Below, piece by piece: positions 17,259 to 25,703 of a stretch of DNA of 41,507 nucleotides. Below the pieces are notes generated by a model. The model saw only the letters and a list, made by a program, of their open reading frames with translations. It was not told where the DNA came from and searched no databases. The stretch is from Syntrophothermus sp. DTU052 (GTDB taxonomy: Bacteria; Bacillota; Syntrophomonadia; Syntrophomonadales; DTU052): positions 17,999 to 59,505 of the forward strand of contig LFRU01000090.1 of assembly GCA_001512495.1 (NCBI GenBank). The letters run 5' to 3'. The first letter of the stretch is position 1, and each line of letters opens with the position of its first letter. The position numbers were made by a program, and so were the translations under genes.

Positions 17259-17582
17259 TCAATCCCGGGATTTATCCCTCTCGGGTGGGCCTTGAGCATC
17301 AGCGGCAGCCAGCAACTCTATGGCTTCCGATAGTCTATCCCGGGGTACCATGACCCGAACTTCAGCCAGGGGGCCGATTGACAGACCCTGAACCCGTCCA
17401 ATCCCTTCCCGGGAACGCAGGATGACTGGAATCCCGCAGCTTTCCAGTAAGCTCTTTATGATATCATCCTGGGGAGGATATGCCGTTGCCAGAATATCCC
17501 AGGAGGTCGCTGTCGGTTGTCCGCATGAGGGGCAACGCATCAGATCGTCAGCATAGTGTTTATGACAGTTTGTACAGAGCAT
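17259..17582 (-). CDS. Zinc-ribbon plus DUF2007 small protein
   Basis: This 107-aa protein is the only convincing minus-strand gene here. Residues 1-24 form a zinc ribbon (Cys 3, 6, 17, 20). Residues about 30-92 match the DUF2007 pattern: an N-terminal strand-loop (DILATAYPPQDDIIKSLLES), CGIPVILRS, and EVRVMVPRDRLSEAIELL. DUF2007 is described as a putative signal-transducing, PII-like fold; no function is known. A minus-strand AGGGAGGG stands 6 bases before the ATG. It is convergent with nrdG and divergent from pgeF. Confidence 0.82.
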   Translation of the reverse strand: MLCTNCHKHYADDLMRCPSCGQPTATSWDILATAYPPQDDIIKSLLESCGIPVILRSREGIGRVQGLSIGPLAEVRVMVPRDRLSEAIELLAAADAQGPPERDKSRD

Positions 17583-17602
17583 AATATCCCTCCCTGGTGT
17601 TC

Positions 17603-17630
17603 ATGATAACAGACAATTGTAATGGAACAA
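17603..17630 (-). promoter_or_regulatory. Sigma-A-like promoter for the DUF2007 gene
   Basis: On the minus strand, TTGTTC (17625-17630) and TATCAT (17603-17608) are separated by 16 bp, about 20 bases before the start codon. Sequence match only. Confidence 0.4.
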
Positions 17631-17772
17631 AGCATGCCGTTGTTATTGTACCCGAGAGGCTGTTGACATAAGCATGAAATCATGAGCTGTATGAGGAAAG
17701 GTCGGGGAAGGGGTTTAATGCGGAAACCGGATATCATAGCCGGAGATCCCAGTGGTAAGGAGGCGGGTCTAT

Positions 17773-18588
17773 ATGAATTGGGAATGGAAGCCGCACGGTT
17801 CTCTCAGTTTTCTTGAACTCCCCGGCTGGAACGAGCTGGGGGTGATTGCTGCTTTTACCGCTAGAAATGGAGGGTTCAGCGCCGGGCCTTTCAAATCCCT
17901 GAACCTGGGGCTGCATGTCGGGGATAATCCGGAACTGGTGATGGCCAACCGGGATTTGGTAGGCCGGAGTCTCGGATTTGGACTCGACCGGATGGTCTGC
18001 TGTGAACAGGTGCATGGCAGGGAGGTGGCGGTGGTTAACCGCCGGCACGCCGGACGTGGAGCCTACAGCCTCGATGACGCGCTGAAGGGATGTGATGCCA
18101 TGGTAACCAACACCTCCGGGGTTTTTTTGACCGCCTTTTTCGCCGACTGTTTTCCCCTCTACTTTTTTGACCCGGTTAAAAGAGTGGTTGCCTTGGCCCA
18201 CAGCGGATGGAAGGGTACAGCCCTTCGCATTGCTGAAGCTACATTAAAGGTGATGAAGAGTGAATTCGGCTGCCGCTCAAAAGATATCCTGGTGTTCATC
18301 GGACCGGGGATCGGACCCGAGTGTTTTGGGATTAATGCTCAAAGGAAGAATCAGGTCGAAGGGTTGTTTACTTTTAGTGATAAGATAATTTATTCTTATA
18401 ATGAGAATCGATTCGTCTGGGATCTGGAGCTTACCAACCGGCTCATTCTCAAGGAGAGCGGGATCCCGGAGGAGAACATCGAGTCCTGTCATTTGTGTAC
18501 CAGTTGCCACCAGGACCAATTTTTTTCCTACCGCGCATCCGGGGGTCGCACCGGGAGAATGGCTGCGGTTTTAAGCTTGCTTGAATGA
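17773..18588 (+). CDS. pgeF: PgeF/YlmD, laccase-fold peptidoglycan editing factor
   Basis: A DUF152/COG1496 protein of about 271 aa. The E. coli member PgeF is linked to removal of mis-incorporated L-Ser from muropeptides; other members act as purine nucleoside phosphorylases. Visible motifs are CCEQVHG, the DCFPLYFFDP cysteine loop and HSGWKGTA, which carry the zinc-ligand His and Cys residues, GPGIGPECF, and the terminal GGRTGRMAAV. AAGGAGGCGGG at 17757 is well spaced for the ATG at 17773; an in-frame GTG at 17752 overlaps no such site. A TTGACA at 17663 may be part of its promoter, without a good -10. It holds the ylmD position of the B. subtilis cluster. Confidence 0.92.
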   Translation: MNWEWKPHGSLSFLELPGWNELGVIAAFTARNGGFSAGPFKSLNLGLHVGDNPELVMANRDLVGRSLGFGLDRMVCCEQVHGREVAVVNRRHAGRGAYSLDDALKGCDAMVTNTSGVFLTAFFADCFPLYFFDPVKRVVALAHSGWKGTALRIAEATLKVMKSEFGCRSKDILVFIGPGIGPECFGINAQRKNQVEGLFTFSDKIIYSYNENRFVWDLELTNRLILKESGIPEENIESCHLCTSCHQDQFFSYRASGGRTGRMAAVLSLLE

Positions 18589-18600
18589 GGGTGATTGCCT

Positions 18601-19314
18601 GTGAATGCCAAGATTCTCGTAGTGGATGATGAAACCTATATTGTGGAACTGGTAAAGTTCAACCTGGAGAAAGAAGGGTTTGAGGTCATTGTAGCTCATG
18701 ACGGAATGACCGCGCTGGGTATGGTGGATGAGGAGAACCCGGATCTGGTTATTCTGGATATTATGCTGCCCGTAATGGATGGGTTGGAGGTCTGTCGAAT
18801 GCTGCGGCAGAACCCCCGTTACCGCAACCTGCCTATAATTATGCTGACGGCCAAAGGCGAGGAAGTCGATACCGTTCTCGGGCTGGAAATGGGGGCGGAT
18901 GACTATATAAAGAAGCCCTTCAGTCCGCGGGAAATGGTGGCTCGGGTTAAGGCCAGGTTGAGGGCGAGCAAGCTTCTGCAAACCGAGGATGCTGTACGGG
19001 AAAAGGCTCTGGTATGGAAAGACCTGGTGATAATACCGGAGCGTTACGAGGCTTATATCCGGGACAAAAAACTGGACCTTACGCCCAAGGAATTCGAACT
19101 GCTCCGCATCCTGGCTGCGAGCCGGGGGAGGGTGATGACCAGAGAGACTCTTTTGGAAAAGGTCTGGGGTTATGAGTTTATAGGTGATACAAGAACTGTC
19201 GATGTCCACATAAGGCACCTGCGGATGAAGCTGGGAGATGACAGCTCGGCACCGGAATATATCGAAACCGTCCGCGGTGTGGGCTATCGGTTCAGGGAGA
19301 GTGGTTACGCATAG
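18601..19314 (+). CDS. OmpR/PhoB-family response regulator
   Basis: A response regulator of about 237 aa. The receiver domain has the acidic pocket VVDDE (Asp 9, 10), the phosphoacceptor Asp53 in ILDIMLPVMDG and the conserved Lys in KKPFSPREM. The C-terminal winged helix has LTPKEFELLRIL and RTVDVHIRHLRMKLGDD ... VRGVGYRF, typical of the PhoP/WalR group. The GTG at 18601 is placed six bases after GAGGGTGA; a TTG at 18595 overlaps that site. The kinase gene follows after about 47 bases. Targets cannot be read from the sequence. Confidence 0.93.
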   Translation: MNAKILVVDDETYIVELVKFNLEKEGFEVIVAHDGMTALGMVDEENPDLVILDIMLPVMDGLEVCRMLRQNPRYRNLPIIMLTAKGEEVDTVLGLEMGADDYIKKPFSPREMVARVKARLRASKLLQTEDAVREKALVWKDLVIIPERYEAYIRDKKLDLTPKEFELLRILAASRGRVMTRETLLEKVWGYEFIGDTRTVDVHIRHLRMKLGDDSSAPEYIETVRGVGYRFRESGYA

Positions 19315-19361
19315 ACAAGGCAAACAGCTTATGGGAAGGTTTTTCCAGCGAAAACGGGAAG

Positions 19362-20411
19362 ATGCAGGCTATACTTGCCAGCATGGTGGACGGCCTGGTG
19401 GCGGTTGACAAAGAGGGCCGTATTTCAAAGGTCAACCGTGCAGCCGAGGGCCTTTTCATGCTGCAGGAACGCCACCTGCTGGGACAGACCTTTAGATCAC
19501 TGCTCAACACCTCCGATCTCCATGACACCATAATCGAGGTCCTTCGGACCGGTGTTGAGTTTCGTGCCGAACACAACATTTTCCCCAACCAGGAAAATAT
19601 ATACCGCATCAATATAGTACCCCTCAAGGGAGAAAAGGACGATATTGAAGGGGCTCTGGCGGTATTTCATGATATTACCGACGCCCGCAAGTTCGACCGT
19701 ATGAGAAGTGAGTTTGTCGCCAATGTGTCTCATGAACTGCGGACTCCGCTGACTTCCATAAAAGGGTTCGTTGAGACCCTCCTCGATGGGGCTCTGGAGG
19801 ATAAAATGCTCTGCCGCCGGTTCCTGACTATTATTGACAGCGAAACGGATCGACTGACCCGGTTGATCGATGATCTGCTTACCCTATCGGCCATGGAAAC
19901 TAAAGAGATCGGGGTCAACCTGCAGAATGTAAATCTGGTGGAATCGGTTAAGAATGTTTTTAATATCATGGGTCCTCAGGCCGAAGACAAAAATCTGCGG
20001 ATGGAATTGATTTACTCGCCACAGGCAGCCTGGGTGAAAGCGGATCAGGACCTGATCCGCCAGGTGTTGATCAACCTTATCGACAATGCCATCAAGTATT
20101 CCAGCGATGACGGGAAGATCGTGGTTAGGATTTTTAACGAGAATGGAAAGACGGTTACCAAGGTCAGCGATACCGGGATCGGCATTGCGCAGGAGAGCCT
20201 GCAGCGTGTGTTTGAAAGGTTTTATCGCGTGGACCGTGCTCGTTCCCGGGTTTTTGGTGGAACCGGCCTGGGATTGGCGATTGTAAAACATATTGTTGAA
20301 CTGCATGGAGGCGAGGTCTTCGTAAGCAGTCAGATTGGTGTGGGTTCAACCTTTACCTTCTGCCTGCCGGCGGGAGACCAGGTATGCAGGAGTGCGGAGA
20401 GTGACAATTGA
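19362..20411 (+). CDS. PAS-HisKA-HATPase histidine kinase without membrane segments
   Basis: A 349-aa kinase: PAS domain (about 1-105), dimerisation domain with His124 in FVANVSHELRTPLTSIKG, N box LINLIDNAIKYS, G boxes VSDTGIGIAQESLQRVFERFYRVD and GGTGLGLAIVKHIVELHGG. The catalytic core is of the PhoR/WalK type, but those have an N-terminal membrane/HAMP part that is absent here. The same frame is open further upstream into the regulator gene yet has no ATG, GTG or TTG close by, and the ATG at 19362 has only a poor GGGAAG directly before it. Either this is a soluble kinase or the 5' part has been lost. Confidence 0.9.
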   Translation: MQAILASMVDGLVAVDKEGRISKVNRAAEGLFMLQERHLLGQTFRSLLNTSDLHDTIIEVLRTGVEFRAEHNIFPNQENIYRINIVPLKGEKDDIEGALAVFHDITDARKFDRMRSEFVANVSHELRTPLTSIKGFVETLLDGALEDKMLCRRFLTIIDSETDRLTRLIDDLLTLSAMETKEIGVNLQNVNLVESVKNVFNIMGPQAEDKNLRMELIYSPQAAWVKADQDLIRQVLINLIDNAIKYSSDDGKIVVRIFNENGKTVTKVSDTGIGIAQESLQRVFERFYRVDRARSRVFGGTGLGLAIVKHIVELHGGEVFVSSQIGVGSTFTFCLPAGDQVCRSAESDN

Positions 20412-21361
20412 GTACTCGTCAGCAGAGGATTCAAAGCCGCTTGCGCAGACAGATGATAATAAGAAGCCTCCTGAAGGGCTGCCTGGGCATGACGGTACTG
20501 GTTGGCACCGGGGCGGTTATGCTGTTGCTTTATCATCAGGTCCTGTTATGGCTGGTTGACGTTGAAGTCGCCCAGTACCGCGAATTGCAGGACATAATCA
20601 CGGTCCCGGCCATTCTTGTTAAACAGGAGACGGTGGTAACCGCGCCGACCCGCGGCCGATTTGAGAACCAGGTGATGGAGGGGGAAAGGGTTCGCGGCGG
20701 CTCTGTTGTCGGTTTGTTTTATCCGGAAGGACAGATCAAGCCGGTAACCGTAACCGTACCCCGAGGGGGAATAATAAGCTTTGAGCCTGACGGCTGGGAG
20801 CAGGTCCTGGACGGTTTCTCCCTTGAGGGCGGAGACCGTAATATATTCGATTATACTCCCCGTCAGTTCAATGACGGTGTTTTTCAGTATGAACGCGGGG
20901 AACCGATATGCAAGGTAATTGACAACCTGGTACCGCTGCGCATGGTGGCAAGATTTGAAACCTCGGCCCTGAGCGAACCGCTGGAGATTGACGATACCAT
21001 GCAGTTAATCTACCGGGACGAGATTCTGGGGAAGGCCAGGTGCGAGTCAGTCTGGTCGGGAGAGGACCACCAGACGGTCATTCTAAATCTGGACAGCTTT
21101 AACGAGGACCTGCTGGTGCGGAGAAAAATAGATGTGGATTGTGTAACTGCCGCCTACCAGGGTGTAATCATTGCCGAAAAGGCTCTGGTGAAAAAACCGA
21201 AAGGATATGCGGCTTACCGGATAAAGGAGGGCAAAGTTGAATTGTGCCCGCTTAAGGTACTGAAAATACACCAGGGACAGGCCGTGGTTGAGGGAATCCA
21301 GGTTGGCGATACCATTGTAACCACGCCTCATTTGGTGTCCGAGGGCATGACTTATCGATAA
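20408..21361 (+). CDS. HlyD/membrane-fusion-like protein, single membrane anchor
   Basis: A 317-aa protein with a basic N-terminus, one membrane segment (about 27-48) and an extracytoplasmic part with a barrel-sandwich look: VTAPTRGRFENQVMEGERVRGGSVVG is the lipoyl/biotinyl-like HlyD pattern, and the C-terminus (LKIHQGQAVVEGIQVGDTIVTTP) resembles the last barrel of membrane-fusion proteins. No outer-membrane partner is expected in a Bacillota. Genes of this type occur before yggS/sepF in clostridia; function unknown. The TTG start overlaps the kinase stop by 4 bases (TTGA). Confidence 0.75.
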   Translation: MSTRQQRIQSRLRRQMIIRSLLKGCLGMTVLVGTGAVMLLLYHQVLLWLVDVEVAQYRELQDIITVPAILVKQETVVTAPTRGRFENQVMEGERVRGGSVVGLFYPEGQIKPVTVTVPRGGIISFEPDGWEQVLDGFSLEGGDRNIFDYTPRQFNDGVFQYERGEPICKVIDNLVPLRMVARFETSALSEPLEIDDTMQLIYRDEILGKARCESVWSGEDHQTVILNLDSFNEDLLVRRKIDVDCVTAAYQGVIIAEKALVKKPKGYAAYRIKEGKVELCPLKVLKIHQGQAVVEGIQVGDTIVTTPHLVSEGMTYR

Positions 21362-21379
21362 GGCCCGGGAGGGGGAAAA

Positions 21380-22087
21380 ATGATCCTGGATATAGCCACC
21401 TTGGCAGGAAACGTCAAAGCAGTCCGAGAGAAGGTCAAAAAAGCCGCGCTTAAGGCGGGCACAAACCCCAATGCAGTTCACCTGATTGCGGTCAGCAAAA
21501 CAGTCGGCCTGGAGGAAGTCGACATGGCCTGCCGCCAGGGGTTATCCGATTTTGGCGAAAACCGGGTTCAGGACCTGATGGTGAAACAGAGTCAGTACCC
21601 ACGGGTCCGGTGGCACATGATTGGCCGCCTTCAGACCAACAAAGTTAAGGATGTAATTGGCCGGGCTTTTCTCATTCATTCGCTGGACAGATGGTCACTG
21701 GCAGAGTATATTGAGAGAAGGGCTGAAAAGGAAAGAACCGTGGTATCTACACTGCTGCAGGTTAATGTTTCCGGGGAGAAGTCAAAAGGCGGTGTGGCAC
21801 CAGGGGAAGTACAGGATTTCCTGTACGCTGTCAGCCGCTTAAACCACCTGCGGGTACAGGGACTGATGACCATGGCACCGGAAGTGGATGATCCGGAAGA
21901 GACCAGACCTGTATTCAAGGAACTGCGCAGGATATTCGATATAGTTAAAGAAAGTAAGTATCCACGGGTGGAAATGCGTTATCTTTCTATGGGAATGACC
22001 CAGGATTTCGAAGTGGCCATCGAAGAGGGGGCAAATATGGTCCGAATCGGCCGGGCACTATTTGACCCCGGGTTTAAGGAGGTTTGA
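21380..22087 (+). CDS. yggS: YggS/YlmE PLP homeostasis protein
   Basis: A 235-aa fold-type III PLP-binding protein. The PLP lysine lies in IAVSKTVGLEEV (about residue 38), followed by FGENRVQDLMVKQ, WHMIGRLQTNKVKDV, VNVSGEKSKGG, GLMTMAP and LSMGMTQDFEVAIEEGANMVRIGRALF. The family buffers intracellular PLP and affects amino-acid metabolism. It holds the ylmE position just before sepF, as in B. subtilis. ATG after GGGAGGGGG. Confidence 0.95.
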   Translation: MILDIATLAGNVKAVREKVKKAALKAGTNPNAVHLIAVSKTVGLEEVDMACRQGLSDFGENRVQDLMVKQSQYPRVRWHMIGRLQTNKVKDVIGRAFLIHSLDRWSLAEYIERRAEKERTVVSTLLQVNVSGEKSKGGVAPGEVQDFLYAVSRLNHLRVQGLMTMAPEVDDPEETRPVFKELRRIFDIVKESKYPRVEMRYLSMGMTQDFEVAIEEGANMVRIGRALFDPGFKEV

Positions 22088-22091
22088 GAAA

Positions 22092-22526
22092 TTGAGTTTT
22101 GTTGATAAGCTGTGGCGCTGGTTGGGATTTGCCGAAGTTGAGGAGGAAGAAGTACCCAGTCTGCCGATTGTGGACAACCGGGAAATAAACCGCAAGGCTA
22201 ATCTGATAAGCCTGCAGGGAGCCAAAACCGTAAAAGTGGTGGTCAGTGAACCCACTACCTTCGAAGAGGCTCAGGACCTGGCCGACAGCCTGAAAAATCG
22301 GCGGCAGGTAGTACTGAACCTTAATGGTACCGAAATTGATATTGCCCGGCGTATAATTGACTTCTTGAGCGGAACCACTTATGCCCTTGATGGACAGACC
22401 CAGAAACTGGGAGAAAACATTTTTCTTTTTGCACCCAGCAATGTAGAAATCTCCAGAGAACCCAGAATGCTCATGCGGAGTTCCTTTACCTACTCAAAAG
22501 GTAGCGCTTTGGGGAGAGAAGAGTAA
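22092..22526 (+). CDS. sepF: SepF, FtsZ-bundling division protein
   Basis: SepF binds membrane and FtsZ and organises the ring. The product (about 144 aa) starts with the amphipathic membrane helix SFVDKLWRWLGFAEVEEEE, has a short linker, and a C-terminal DUF552 domain (VVVSEPTTFEEAQDLADSLKNRRQVVLNLNGTE, ARRIIDFLSGTTYALDGQTQKLGENIFLFAP). Although the frame is open from 22062 within yggS, AAGGAGG at 22077-22083 is eight bases before the TTG at 22092, and this start gives the family N-terminus. It overlaps proC by one base. Confidence 0.95.
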   Translation: MSFVDKLWRWLGFAEVEEEEVPSLPIVDNREINRKANLISLQGAKTVKVVVSEPTTFEEAQDLADSLKNRRQVVLNLNGTEIDIARRIIDFLSGTTYALDGQTQKLGENIFLFAPSNVEISREPRMLMRSSFTYSKGSALGREE

Positions 22527-23329
22527 TGGAAACCGGCTTTACGGTAGGCCTTATTGGATGCGGGCAGATGGCCCGGGCTTTGCTCGGCGGCTTTGCTGGA
22601 AGCCGGGGATTGCCGGGGGAGATAACCTTGTTTGATATCGAACCCGCCAAAGCCCGAGTCCTGGCTGAAGATTACGGGGCCCGTGTAGCCGATTCAGGAT
22701 ACACCCTGGTACAGGGTGTTGATGTCGTGATAATGGCGGTTAAGCCGCCCCAGGTAAGAACAGTATTGAAAGAGATTGCCCCGGCTCTCAATGTGGATAA
22801 AGTTCTGGTGTCTGTAGCCGCCGGGGTTACTCTGGCCTCCATACAGGAAAGTATTGACCCCCATATCCCGTTAGCCCGCGTCATGCCTAATGTGCCGTGC
22901 CTTATTGGGCAGGGGGTAATCGGCCTCTCCTTCAGCAGTTCGGCAGCTGATGACAAACGGCAAATGATTCGTCAGCTCTTTGCTGCTGTGGGACTGGTGG
23001 AGGTAATTCCTGAAGAGCACATGGACGCGGTAACCGCAGTATCCGGGAGCGGTCCCGCTTTTGTCTTCCTGGTTGCTGAAGCCTTGACCGATGCTGCAGT
23101 TGACATCGGCCTGCCCCGGGACATGGCCCGGCGTATGGTCAATCAGACCCTGACCGGGTCAGCGCTCATGATGCAGGAAACCGGCGAGCACCCGTCGGTT
23201 TTGCGGGAGAGGGTTACTTCGCCTGGCGGAACCACCATTGCCGGCTTACGAGCGCTGGAAAGCAGGGGAGTTAGAGCGGCCTTCTTCGATGCGGTAAGGG
23301 AAGCGTACAACCGGGCTGCAAGACGGTAA
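22526..23329 (+). CDS. proC: ProC, pyrroline-5-carboxylate reductase
   Basis: ProC reduces P5C to proline with NAD(P)H. The 267-aa protein has the Rossmann motif GLIGCGQMARALLGGF, the VIMAVKPPQV and RVMPNVPCLIGQG segments, and the C-terminal signature GSGPAFVFLVAEALTDAAVDIGLPRDMA ... TSPGGTTIAGLRALE. Length is normal. It shares one base with the sepF stop. A proC gene between sepF and yggT is a common clostridial and cyanobacterial arrangement. Confidence 0.96.
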   Translation: METGFTVGLIGCGQMARALLGGFAGSRGLPGEITLFDIEPAKARVLAEDYGARVADSGYTLVQGVDVVIMAVKPPQVRTVLKEIAPALNVDKVLVSVAAGVTLASIQESIDPHIPLARVMPNVPCLIGQGVIGLSFSSSAADDKRQMIRQLFAAVGLVEVIPEEHMDAVTAVSGSGPAFVFLVAEALTDAAVDIGLPRDMARRMVNQTLTGSALMMQETGEHPSVLRERVTSPGGTTIAGLRALESRGVRAAFFDAVREAYNRAARR

Positions 23330-23357
23330 TTGGTGGTGGGGGAGATGAGTAGATTAT

Positions 23358-23615
23358 ATGGTATATGATGTTGTAAATCTGGCCTTTGAGGTCATGATGT
23401 GGCTGGTGGTCATCAGGTGCATCCTGTCGTTTATCAGGCACAATCCCTATCAACCTATTATCCGTTTCATATATGACATAACCGAACCGATAATGGCGCC
23501 TTTTCGTCGGCTGTTGCCGCCGGCCGGAGGGATTGATTTTTCTCCTATCATTGTGTGGATGGTGCTGATGCTGTTGCGTAATCTGGTACTCGGGATATTG
23601 AACGCAATCTTGTAA
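23358..23615 (+). CDS. ylmG: YggT/YlmG family membrane protein
   Basis: An 85-aa protein with two membrane helices (about 5-25 and 62-83) and the YggT pattern IRCILSFIRHNPYQPIIRFIYDITEPIMAPFRRLLPP between them. The family is tied to division-gene clusters and sometimes to osmotic or cation tolerance; the function is not settled. The ATG is 13 bases behind GGGGGAG, longer than ideal. It holds the ylmG place after sepF. The next 120 bases up to the U32 gene show nothing notable. Confidence 0.88.
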   Translation: MVYDVVNLAFEVMMWLVVIRCILSFIRHNPYQPIIRFIYDITEPIMAPFRRLLPPAGGIDFSPIIVWMVLMLLRNLVLGILNAIL

Positions 23616-23736
23616 AGCCTGCATAATAGCCTGAGTCTATTGAAGTTTTACGAACTGCCGGAAAGGATAAGTCCAACCGCTTTTCCAAATGCTGCTCCAT
23701 ATGGCCTTGGAATATCAGATAGTCAGGAGATAATCT

Positions 23737-25650
23737 ATGCGTGCCAGATGTGAAATTGAATTACTCGCACCGGCCGGCAAATGGACAGTTCTGAAGGAAG
23801 TCCTCCAGGCCGGAGCTGATGCAGTTTACCTGGGAGGTAAAAGGTTCAATATGCGCCTTTTGCGTCCTGATTTTAATTTTACCGACCTTGAATTACAGGA
23901 TGCGGTAGCCCTGTGTCATGATAATGGGGTTCGGCTTTATGTAACTTTAAACAACCTCTATCATGAAGAGGAGCTGCCCGCACTGCATGATTACCTGGAA
24001 TTTCTGAAAGCTATCCAGGTGGATGCGGTTATCATCCAGGATCTGGCCCTGATAGAAGCCTGCCACCGGCAGGGTATTACCATGCATGCCAGCGTTCAAA
24101 TGGGGGTTAACAATCTTGAAACCGCGAGACTCTTGGAACAAAGTGGTGTAAGCCGCGCCGTGCTGTCAAAAAACCTGGCCCTGCATGAGATCAGGGAGCT
24201 CAGAGACCAGAGCAGCCTGGGACTGGAGTATTTTGTCCATGGGGACCTCTGCGTTGCTCATACCGGCCAGTGCCTGATGTCCGGGCTGCTTTTTGGGAGA
24301 ATCGGAAACCGAGGGGAGTGCCGTAAGCCCTGCCGCTGGTCGTACGACCTGGAAACGGCTCAATCGGGAAAGATTGTTACTGACCAGTACCTCCTGGCAT
24401 TCAAGGATCTCTGCCTTTATCACTGCATACCGGAGCTGGTCGCGGCCGGGGTGACCTCCTTTAAGATCGAGGGTCGTATGCGCGAAGCAGAGTACCTGCG
24501 TCTGCTGGTCTCCTGTTACCGGAAGGCCATTGACAGATATCTGGATGGTTCAGAGCCCCCGACGGCCGGTGACCTTGAATACCAGAGACTTTATGGAAAC
24601 AGAATCCGTGATTTCACTTGCGGCAGCCTTTATGGGCGCCCGACTATCAGCGAAATTGGTCTTTCCGGAGAGCGGGAACCTGCCTTTCCCACGGCTCCCA
24701 TCAAGCTTACCCGGCTGCAAAAAGAGGATTACCGCCAATGGAGTGGCCAGGGACAGCAGCTTGACCTCTCAGTGAAGGTCGGCAGCCGGGAGGGATTGAG
24801 GGCAGCCCTGAATAAGGGAGTCAGGACTGTTGTCATCCCCGGAACGATTTACCGGGGCCGCGGCTTCTCCACCCTGCAGGATATTGCAGCAGCCCTACAG
24901 GAAGCAATGGAGGCCGGTACCAGAGCAATCCTCGAGCTGCCCCGAATCATCACCGTCAGTGATCGCTCGAAAGTCAAGGAGATCTGGGACCTGGTTGCAG
25001 CCGCCGGGGTGAACGAAGTAGCCGTACATGATCCCGGTTCGCTTCTGGTCGCATCCCGCTTAGGGATTAAAGCCGGGGCGGCTTACGGTTTCAATCTGGT
25101 CAACAGCCGTGCGGTTGAGCAGGTTAAAGCCTGGGGAGCGGTTTGGGCCTCCCCATCGCTTGAAATCAGCCGCGACCATTTACAGGATATGGCGAGTGAA
25201 GCGCCGCTGCCTCTGGAGGTGGTGGTAAACGGGCCGCTGTGCGGTATGATAAGTGATTACTGTCCGGTGGGTTCAACGGATGGCGGCGATGCTGAATGCT
25301 GTAATTCTCCCTGCGAGAGGGACACCTACTGGCTGGTGGACGGCCTGGGGCAGAATTATCCCCTGGAATGTGATGAACAGTGCCGCTGTTATATTTATCA
25401 TCCCTTTGAGTTGTCCCTGTTTACCGCATTACCGTGGCTGGCCCCGCGGATATCTTCAGCCAGGATTGAAGGAGATGGTTATCCGCCGGAACTCCTGAGC
25501 CAGGTTATAGACATATACCAGTCTGCCATCCAGGACATAAGCAGAGGCGAGTGGAATCAACAAGCAAATTTTAACCGTCTGCTTGACTTGTTTCCTCATG
25601 GTTTGACCACAGGACCATGGGAGGGACCGGGGGCTGACCCGGGTAACTAA
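23737..25650 (+). CDS. U32 family peptidase-like protein (RlhA/TrhP type)
   Basis: A 637-aa U32 protein. The N-terminal half has ELLAPAGKWTVLKEVLQAGADAVYLGG and the U32 signature region FVHGDLCVAHTGQCLMSG with several Cys (RGECRKPCRW); the second half has further Cys clusters (CGMISDYCPVGS, CNSPCERDTYW, CDEQCRCY) that could bind a metal or Fe-S cluster. Members YdcP (RlhA) and YegQ (TrhP) hydroxylate 23S rRNA and tRNA rather than acting as peptidases; the length fits RlhA best. It lies where B. subtilis has ylmH. ATG after CAGGAGA. Confidence 0.85.
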   Translation: MRARCEIELLAPAGKWTVLKEVLQAGADAVYLGGKRFNMRLLRPDFNFTDLELQDAVALCHDNGVRLYVTLNNLYHEEELPALHDYLEFLKAIQVDAVIIQDLALIEACHRQGITMHASVQMGVNNLETARLLEQSGVSRAVLSKNLALHEIRELRDQSSLGLEYFVHGDLCVAHTGQCLMSGLLFGRIGNRGECRKPCRWSYDLETAQSGKIVTDQYLLAFKDLCLYHCIPELVAAGVTSFKIEGRMREAEYLRLLVSCYRKAIDRYLDGSEPPTAGDLEYQRLYGNRIRDFTCGSLYGRPTISEIGLSGEREPAFPTAPIKLTRLQKEDYRQWSGQGQQLDLSVKVGSREGLRAALNKGVRTVVIPGTIYRGRGFSTLQDIAAALQEAMEAGTRAILELPRIITVSDRSKVKEIWDLVAAAGVNEVAVHDPGSLLVASRLGIKAGAAYGFNLVNSRAVEQVKAWGAVWASPSLEISRDHLQDMASEAPLPLEVVVNGPLCGMISDYCPVGSTDGGDAECCNSPCERDTYWLVDGLGQNYPLECDEQCRCYIYHPFELSLFTALPWLAPRISSARIEGDGYPPELLSQVIDIYQSAIQDISRGEWNQQANFNRLLDLFPHGLTTGPWEGPGADPGN

Positions 25651-25703
25651 AGCCGGCAGATATGATTTCTTATGGCCGGATTCAATAGGAGAGGAGGTAA
25701 CCC

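Noticed and set aside
17663-17693. TTGACA before pgeF as a promoter
   Set aside because: Good -35, but no acceptable -10 at 16-19 bp; mentioned only in the pgeF entry.
18571-19323. A 250-aa minus-strand frame over the response regulator
   Set aside because: Shadow of a conserved regulator, with no recognisable domain.
23345-23368. Seven-residue mini frame directly before and overlapping yggT
   Set aside because: The GGGGGAG touches its ATG without spacing; too short to claim as a gene.
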